The notes under the pieces were generated by a model. That model had not been told where the DNA came from. It ran no database searches and saw nothing but the letters and a program-made list of their open reading frames with translations. Below, one piece after another: positions 56,956-64,000 of a DNA stretch of 64,000 bases (positions are counted from its first letter, which is position 1; each line of letters starts with the position of its first letter). Source of the DNA: Tetradesmus obliquus (taxonomy: Eukaryota > Chlorophyta > Chlorophyceae > Sphaeropleales > Scenedesmaceae); assembly GCA_030272155.1 (NCBI GenBank), contig CP126197.1, positions 5,696,001 through 5,760,000 of the forward strand, read 5' to 3'. The translations under genes were made by a program, and so were the position numbers.

Positions 56956-58516
56956 ATTGCGCTCCTGCCCTCGACGTACATAGCAGTAAGAAGTCACAGC
57001 AGCAGTGCCGCCACCACTAGGCAACAGGTACATTGTCAGCTGTGCGCAAGAACTGTGGACGCCATTTTGGCCATTCATGAACTGCAGTACAGCCTCCTCA
57101 TGCTGCTATGCCTTGCAAATCAGTGGTCAACACGCAGCAGCTGCCATACGGTTGACGTGTAGAGCTGTTTCGAATATCATCACCAGCTGCATCGCCATGC
57201 TCAGACACACCTTTGCTGTTGGTGCTCTAGATCAAGATCTTCGTGTGCGCCACTGCTGCCCAGTGCTGCTGCTGAAAACGTCTGCTGGTCCGCAGTGGCT
57301 CAAGCAAGAACGTGGCCCTGCTTGCAGGGGTTTGCAGTTGCTTCGTCTGTTGTGTGGTGCTTTCAGTTGACAGATGCAGCACTGCTTGGCCAATGTTGGA
57401 GGTCAAAAACAGCGATGCGATCTACGACTAATTTCTACAAAAGTTTTGTATCTGAACTCCTTGCTGGAGTGGGCGCGTACTAGTGCTGGAGGGGTTGGCA
57501 CACCTCCTAAACCGAAAGCAGCACGACTGAGCTCAAGTCACCGCAAGATACCCATTGGTAACATCGACATCACTTGTAGTTCGTGCTGATATTGCTTAGC
57601 ATCGTTCGTGCAGTGATCATGCAGAAGTAACCCGATGTCCAGCAAAACCCTGCCAGACTGGTTGGGGTGCACCCCAACACACGTGCCACTGGCACCGTGC
57701 CAGTCTGGCAAGCTGACAGTAACGAAGATGGCTTCCTGCGAACCACGGTACTTTGAACAGGTGACATTATGCTGCACCAACTGGCGACTGTGCACAAGAA
57801 TGCAGCAGACAGAGCATTTGCATATGCAGCGCTATTACCAGGCCCTCAGGTAAAGCACCGGTTTTGCACCCCAGCACGGCACATGCAGGTTTTCCCACAC
57901 AGTGGCAGCGACAGCCCGAGCTGAGCTGCTTGCCGCTTTCTATTTATTAGGTGCTTGTGGCGTATGTCGCATGAACACACCGTGTAGCCCATTTGCTGTC
58001 AGCAACAGTGTTGAACCAGTGCCCTTTCAGTATGCCATGCTGTGAAACGAGCACGGAACATTTGCCTTGTCACCGCATGAAGAGGGCACCTGGTGCATGC
58101 AGCACACAGTTGTCCTGAAAGGCAACACAAGGCAGTGTCCAACTGCACCACCTCAGGGCGAGGCTAGCCTAAGCTGCAGCGGCGCCAACAATCATAATGA
58201 ATGTAGCTTACAAAAGTGGACCAATGTGGTCCAATAGCTTCAGCAAAGCCTTGGTGCCTCAACCACGTATTGCCTGCCGCACATGCAGGCAGGCAGCTTG
58301 CACGGTACAACGTATCAGCATCCCATATGGTGTGAATCTGCCACACAGAGAGCTGGCCTGCCGCCTGCACCTGCCACCTCAATTTGTCCGCTGCGAAGCA
58401 ACAGCATTGCCACAGACGACTCAACATCCGGCACGACCCAGCAGCCCAAACTTGACTTCGAACAAAACCCTGTACACAAAACCACGCAAAAGCTGAAACA
58501 TCAGCGCGCAGCGTTG
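56956..58516. other. Intergenic; compound palindrome at 57651-57710
   Basis: No coding exons found. TGCCAGACTG (57651-57660) and CAGTCTGGCA (57701-57710) form a perfect 10-bp inverted repeat enclosing two more palindromes, GTTGGGGTGCACCCCAAC (57661-57678) and GTGCCACTGGCAC (57683-57695). The right part should contain the P4H 3' UTR. Confidence 0.5.
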
Positions 58517-59898
58517 TCACCGCCAGCCAAAGCCGCCCATGTTGACCTGCAGCGGCCGGTTGTGCAGCCACTTTGTCACCACCCATTTAGTCCCTCTTGC
58601 TACTGGGCAGCCACTGTGCAGTGCTCGAGGGTCTATGCTGTTGTCGGGGTGCAAGCTGTAGAACAGCAAGGCATCGCCTGCCCGGGGAGTGTACTTGAAG
58701 CCCAGCTTGCTGCAGCCAGCTGCGTCAGGCAGCTTGCGCTTGTCACCTGCGGGTGTTTGCAGGTACAGGCAGGCACGGGAAGCGTCAGCATTGCCCTCCT
58801 GAGACCAAGCGGAGCGAGCTGGTTACATGCAGCAACCAGATGAACCAGGTGAAAGGCGTCAGCATACACAAGAAAGCTCGCTCCGCTGCCATCACTGCTC
58901 AGGCTGCAGGCAACCACCTTGCGTCGTCCCCCGCCCCATCCTTTCCTTCCCTTGCTGAAGCTTGTCAGCTGACCGCATTCCTGCCATGAAGGTGTAAGCA
59001 CCAACCCAACCCTCCGCCAACACACCCGCCATGAGTAGCAGCAAGCATAATCATCATCCGCATCCCCGCCCTCACGCATGAAGACTCACCACCACCGACA
59101 TAGCTTACAACATCAACCGTGCACAATGCAAAGCACACTCACCTTCCTTGCCCTCGCGCGGGAAGGCTGTCTCCCCGCCGCCCTCAGGCTCCCCAAGATA
59201 AAGAATCAGTGTGGCCAGCCGGCTGCTCTTCTGCGGGCCGTACTCTGCCGGATCGTACACATCCATGTGCGGCTGGTAGGCCTCGCCCTGCCGGTAGCGC
59301 ATCACGTAGAAAGCCTGCGGCAGTTTCACATTAGTCGCCAGACACAGGTACGAACACGATTCGTGACAGCTTGGGGCTGACATAAGGCGTTATTGATGAG
59401 AGCCAGCCGAAGCAGTGGGAGCCCTGTGCCTCTCCATGCCTGTAGCGCATCACGTAGAACGCCTGCAGCGGTCACAACGCCAGGCAAAAGGTCGTGTGAT
59501 GAGGCGGTTATGCTGCTTGCAAAAACGCAGCCAGCCAATACACATCCATGTGCGGCTGGTAGGCCTCGCCCTGCCGGTAGCGCATCATGTAGAATGCCTG
59601 CGGCAAAGTTTGAGAAAGTGGATGAAGTTGCAGCCAGTCAGGCAAGAAGATGGTGTGACGGCATGAGGTAAGAAGGAAGGCGCATGGCAGCTGAGGTTTG
59701 AGAGCAGCAGGCAGTAGCTGTCTCTGCTGTACTGCCGCAAGCTGCAGGCGGTCAGCAAGGATGTGTGCAGCCAGCATCCCGCATCCAGCCGCATCCCGCA
59801 TCAGGCCACCTCACCTCCCCGTGGCTGGCTGGTGTGAGTGTGACTGCCTCGATCTTGTCCTGCAGCCAGCCCAGCACCCCTCCTGCATCATCCTCACT

Positions 59899-59959
<61 letters not shown>

Positions 59960-60520
59960 GCCCAGGCTTAGATATAGATCTACTAACACGGCCAGCACCG
60001 CCCGTTCCATGGGCTGTGCTCAGCATCGTGCAGCATGACCAGCAACATGGGTGAACCAGCAGCTGCTGCAAATGAAGCAGCAGACGCACAAATTGGGTAA
60101 CACGCCGAGTAGCACGGGTGTTTGGCCAGGCAGCAACACCACGAAGCTGTCGCGGTCACCACTGCGAAAGCCTGCTGCAGCTGCTGAACACTGCAGTGAT
60201 AGGTACAGAAACACATGGACTGTGGAGTACAGCATGCTGCTGCGCCGCTCACCGCCTCATGGAACACGCCCGCGCTGGAGCGCTGGCTGGCTGCTACTGG
60301 CTGAGCCTACTACAAAGCTTTTCTGTTTACACCAGTATTGCCAACTGAGTTTCATGGATCAGCAGCATGAGCAAACCATAGAGGAACACCGTACTCACCG
60401 CCGCATGAACACGCCCGCGCTGGAGCGCTGGCTGGCTGCCTTGCTGGCGCTCTCGCCGTGGCGCAGCTTCACGTCAGACTTGACCAGGCGTGGTGACGCC
60501 AGCTCAATGATGTGCTGCGG

Positions 60521-60583
<63 letters not shown>

Positions 60584-61034
60584 TGGCAGTGGCAGTGCTG
60601 TCAGCCATTTTGTGCAGGTGCCGATTGTGTTGCTAATGATGTCAGCAGTTAGAAAACACCACAGAACGCAGCACAGCAGACGCAGCATCCAATGATGGAC
60701 GACAGTGGGCCCTGCGCGCTGTTCTGCAGCCATTGTGGCACACACTGCTGCTGCTGCTGCTGCTGCCGCCCCACCTGTGCACGCGCTTTGTCGATGAAGT
60801 TGGGGAACACCACTATGCGCGGGTACCAGCTCAAGATCTGGCAGCAGCAGCGCAGCAGCAGCAGCAGCAAGCATGTGCCACTTTGAGCCAGGTGACAGCG
60901 TCAGTGCACATTTAGGCCACTACTTGCCACATCGCCTGCACCTGCTGACTGACTGCAGCAGAGGCAGTGCCGCCCAACTGCTGGCATGCCCCAGGCAACT
61001 TGACTAACGTCCTTCTGTATGCCATGTATTGCAC
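58517..61034 (-). CDS. Prolyl 4-hydroxylase (2-oxoglutarate/Fe(II) dioxygenase)
   Basis: Hydroxylates peptidyl proline in the ER/Golgi, in algae mainly on Hyp-rich wall glycoproteins. Exons in phase: 60942-61034, 60775-60837, 60399-60514, 59815-59896, 59143-59314, 58517-58818. Family order is intact: LSWYPRIVVFPNFIDKARAQ then HIIELASPRL; SSAGVFMRR; FYVMRYRQGEAYQPHMDVYD (Fe ligands His and Asp); RLATLILYLGEPEGGGETAF; ARACLYLQ; GFKYTPRAGDALLFYSLHPD; distal His in RALHSGCPVARGTKWVVTKW, with the 2-oxoglutarate Lys in that last motif. The most 3' acceptor (58818) was chosen because only it keeps phase. The first listed exon (60942-61034) joins in phase and supplies VSQQ before LSWYPR. The N-terminal signal anchor is not located. 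Confidence 0.93.
59435..59598 (-). repeat. Two intronic copies of the P4H catalytic exon start
   Basis: The exon at 59143-59314 begins GCTTTCTACGTGATGCGCTA. A short copy lies at about 59438-59465 and a longer one at about 59541-59598, which keeps the acceptor TTTGCCGCAG and reads on through TACCAGCCGCACATGGATGT before diverging. Both are upstream (minus strand) of the real exon. Confidence 0.87.
59898..59958. repeat. (CAG)n run in a P4H intron
   Basis: About twenty uninterrupted CAG units; on the minus strand CTG repeats that end in the acceptor TGCTGCAG of the exon at 59815-59896. Confidence 0.92.
60238..60292 (-). repeat. Copy of P4H exon end with donor
   Basis: CGCTCACCGCCTCATGGAAC then ACGCCCGCGCTGGAGCGCTG copies the exon end at 60393-60440 (ACTCACCGCCGCATGAACAC...). 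The donor GTGAG is kept. Lies in the downstream intron. Confidence 0.87.
60521..60580. repeat. (CAG)n run in a P4H intron
   Basis: About twenty CAG units directly before (minus strand) the acceptor CCACCGCAG of the exon at 60399-60514. Confidence 0.9.
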
Positions 61035-61381
61035 CTGCATGCAGAGCACTCGACTGCGACCACCCATGCACCTGGCAATCAGTGCCCCTACTGCTCCACC
61101 CAGCCCTGCTCCTGAACCTGCCCTCGAGCTCCTCGCCCGCCTGGTCAGAGCATCAGCTGCCACATTCAAGGAGTCACAACAGGAGGCCCAAAGTTGTGTT
61201 CTACGGTGCTCACTCTCCTTTTCTGGTCACAGACCATGTGTCCAACTTTTTGTGGCTTATTTAATTGGTGCCAGGACCCACATGTAACTATCCTCTCCCA
61301 GATCAGGCAGCCTGGCTCCGCCTGCCACACAACGCACAGCAGATGCATGCCTCGACACAGCTGCTGCAAGCCCCTGCGCAC

Positions 61382-61517
61382 CTGATATGTAGCAAAGGTG
61401 TAATGGTTGTTGCCGGACTCCCCTGTGGGTAGTAGCGGCTGCAGCATGCCAGACTGCTGCAGGCACGTCGACAAATGCTGCTCCGCATCGGCAGGGAACA
61501 CAGCTGGTGATGCCGCT

Positions 61518-61548
<31 letters not shown>

Positions 61549-61830
61549 ATCCTGCTGCTGCAGATCCTGCTGCAGCAGATGTTGCTGCCGCTGATGGCTG
61601 ATGCTCGCATGGTATGCCTTGCTCTGCTCCTTCGCAGGGTGCTAGTGGCTGCGGCGGCCCCGGCAGCTGCTGCTGCTGCTGACTGTCCTTTTGCTGCTGC
61701 TCAGCTTGCTTGTCGTCCTGCTGCTGCTGCTGCACAGGCTGTGGCGGCGGCAGTGGCGACTGCTGTGTTTGCTGCTGCACAGATTGCTCACTTTCCTGAT
61801 GTTGCTGGGTGTGCTGCTGGTCACCATTCC

Positions 61831-61886
<56 letters not shown>

Positions 61887-62278
61887 GGCGCAACAGCAGG
61901 TTGTGAAGGTGGGTGAGCTTCCTGCTCTGCAACGTGTTGTGCCTGCTGCTGCGGCTGCTGCTCATGTATGTCACTCCCCTGCTGGCCATTCACATGCACA
62001 GGTGCCTCCCTGTGTTCCTGTGCTTGTGATTGCTCTTGCTGCTGCTGCTGAGCTTCTGGTTCCTGCAGCTTCGCATGCTGCTGCTGCTGCTCCCGCGGCG
62101 CCAGCAGCTGCTCCTGCTGCTTGCGATGCAGCTGCTGCGGCACGGGTGCAGTTGTGGCCGACGGTGACAGAAGCTGATCTTGCTGCTTCTGCTGGTGCGG
62201 CTGCTTCCTGTGCTGCTGTTGCCGTAGCTGCTCTTGCTGTTGCTGCTGCTGCTGCTGCTGTGTCGTTGTATCTATCAC
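61382..62278 (-). CDS. Gln-rich exon, possible N-terminal part of the P4H gene
   Basis: 299 codons open from acceptor CGCTGCAG at 62279 to donor TATCAG/GTGCGC at 61381, phase 0 at both ends, so it joins the exon at 61034 in frame. Composition is mostly Gln with Ala, Pro and His; the last 35 residues (ADAEQHLSTCLQQSGMLQPL then NNHYTFATYQ) look like ordinary protein. Includes a CTG run at 61837-61884. Could instead belong to a separate gene; no family can be named from low-complexity sequence. Confidence 0.45.
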
Positions 62279-64000
62279 CTGCAGCGAGTCGACAATGTGT
62301 GCAGCGAGTGTGATGTGCTGCTGTTAGCTGTGTCCAAGAAAACCTTGGGCTCACTGGGATGAAAACGCTTGATCAGCAGGTCCTGAAACATGCTGAACCT
62401 TGCTTTTTACAAGCTTTCAAGGCCTGAATTAGTGTTTCTGCGGCTGTTCTTGGTGCACTTGTTGCTCCTGCTCCTGCTGCTGCTGCTGCTGCTGCTGCTG
62501 TCTGTTGCTGCTTGTGCGTGCAGTGCAACTGCTTGATGTGCTGTTGTGCATCACAAACCACCAGAGCATTGTGTCGGAGTGCGTGATTCATATCTCACCG
62601 TTTCTTGCACTGCTGTTGGCACGGTTTTGCCCCAGAACAGGCCAAACATGAAGCACGTCACACATAGGGAAACTGCTACTGGCAGGGGCACGACCTGCCG
62701 ACATATGCTATGTTTTCTAACCCTCCCTCCACCGCCCATGGTAGGCCGCATCATATTGGACGGTGCCCCTAGGTGTTGTGCACAGACCCAGGTCAGCAAG
62801 ACAGTTGTTGCCACCTGCCAATGGATCCTCACGGTGAAACGGGACAAGCTGACATCGTCACGGGTGATTATAATATTGGATGATAAATGTAAACATTGAT
62901 CATTGTTGAAAGCCTTCCTTGGCACGAACGACGAGGAACCAGCAAACTCTTCGCATGCCGATGCTGTTATGATGGGTTGTCCGATAGCTTCAGCAGAGTT
63001 GAAATATTGTCGAAGAGAGAGACATGACAACAAGTTCAGTCACCCCGCTGGTTGTTCTGCTGTTGGACAGCAAATTGAACCACACTAACACACGTATGAC
63101 AGGCGTTCCAAGAGGTTGCCAGTGCAAGCGTTGCATCCAGCAGTCGACGTTTAACGTTGATCCAACAGCTGCAGGTTCACTATGCAGCAGGCGCCTGATA
63201 CGGGTCATGGGTGTTGAAGCCATTGTGGGTTACCCTGTTGCTTGGCAGATCTGCCGTCACACAGGCAATGCATGCCTGCTTTCAAACCACAGCGCAAGCA
63301 TGCAACCAAGCTATGGATACCCAGCTAATGCGAAGCAGCTGCAATAAAAGTCAATCATGTGCATACTAGGGATGCTTGATTGTATGAATGACCAACAGCC
63401 AGCAGGCACGGGCCTGCTGCCAGCATGCAAGGCGCTGTCCCTCACGACATTTCCCTGGCTTGCTGTTGCTGCTCCTGGTCCTAAACAGTCCAACAGGAAC
63501 CTCTCTTATACGCTGCAGTGAACACGAAGAAACTACCAGCAGTACTGCCAAGCTGCAGCTGCTGATTGGTGACTGGCGCCACATAGCACTGCCATAGCTA
63601 CTGCAGCAGCATGCCTGTGCATGCTCTGTAGACTGCAGAGGGCACAGCAGCAGCTGCACAACTACCTTAGTCACATAAACGCTGCCACAATCAATGATCC
63701 ACGCGCTCATAGCACGCTGGATTGCAACCGCAACAAGCTCAGCAAGTGCAGATGCTCACCCAGCTGCTGCTGCAAACTGCCACTCCCCAGAAGTCCTGCA
63801 AGCCACCTTTCAACCCCCACCCCACCCCAGAACCCAGCTGCACCAAGCTGCACTGAGTTGGACAAGGCTGCAACGTTGAACTTGCACTAGCGCCTGCCGC
63901 AAGCAGGCTGCAAGCTCTGCAGCTGCTTCCACAGCAGCTGTGTATGCGCAGCCAGGCCCGCATTTGGAACATGTGTTGTATGCCTTGATCCCACTCGCCT
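62279..64000. other. Right end of the window, no confident gene
   Basis: 62300-62360 (minus) encodes a short open stretch ending at a CTGCAG/GTGATA donor-like site that could be a 5' exon of the Q-rich/P4H gene. CTG repeats at 62471-62502. Around 63664-63712 (minus) RAMSAWIIDCGSVYVTK ends at a donor-like AAG/GTAGTT and 63890-64000 (minus) is open with a CSKCGPGC motif; both might be exons of a gene extending beyond 64000. Nothing firm. Confidence 0.3.

Noticed and set aside
61507..62313. 268-codon plus-strand poly-Leu/Ala frame
   Set aside because: Antisense of the Q-rich exon; CTG repeats stay open in all frames.
1..64000. tRNA, rRNA or snoRNA genes
   Set aside because: None recognised by eye on either strand; a covariance-model scan would be needed to exclude small RNAs.

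Overview
The window reads as nuclear DNA of a chlorophyte green alga, most likely from the Sphaeropleales/Chlamydomonadales side. The evidence is an intact-looking axonemal outer-arm dynein intermediate chain very close to Chlamydomonas IC2/ODA6, an octatricopeptide (TBC2-like, PPPEW-repeat) organelle RNA protein, many short GT-AG introns, pervasive CAG/CTG runs coding poly-Gln or poly-Ala, and mobile elements of algal type. Species-level assignment is inference.

Layout. 1-3367 (-): outer-arm dynein intermediate chain, 3' end cut by the window edge. 4363-10986 (-): a 12-exon OPR/TBC2-like protein. It shares a 412-bp divergent promoter region with 11399-19249 (+), a 14-exon CSTF77 (HAT-repeat cleavage-stimulation factor). 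19250-28564: a gene-poor, repeat-rich stretch with a 55-bp TIR element, a Penelope-like RT fragment between ~70-bp inverted repeats, and one small coiled-coil membrane protein gene. 28565-31848 (-): secreted proteinase-K-type subtilase, 8 exons. 32445-36392 (-): signal-anchored FkbM-type methyltransferase, 9 exons. 37471-42721 (-): three-repeat MYB (MYB3R) with a 3.3-kb low-complexity last major exon. 44271-45775: 5'-truncated LINE ending in a stem-loop plus TAATG tail. 45780-51526: a complete PAT-like (DIRS superfamily) tyrosine-recombinase retrotransposon with split direct repeats A1 - ORFs - B1 A2 B2, placed directly against the LINE tail. 52167-53793 (+) and 55329-56955 (-): two tail-to-tail paralogs of a family I do not recognise, read as F-box-like + SAP-like + coiled coil. 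58517-62278 (-): prolyl 4-hydroxylase, probably with a Q-rich N-terminal exon.

Host gene models were assembled by hand. For the OPR gene, CSTF77, subtilase, methyltransferase and MYB, and for the catalytic part of P4H, all intron phases agree and the lengths sum to whole codons. The host genes do not form a pathway; they are ordinary neighbours covering ciliary motility, organelle RNA handling, mRNA 3' processing, proteolysis, glycan/metabolite methylation, cell-cycle transcription and hydroxyproline formation.

The most unusual signal is structural. In CSTF77, the OPR gene, the P4H gene and the F-box-like gene, introns carry one to four degraded copies of the adjacent exon end together with its splice site. 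This looks like recurrent local tandem duplication across exon-intron junctions. The second is the well-preserved split-repeat tyrosine-recombinase retrotransposon.
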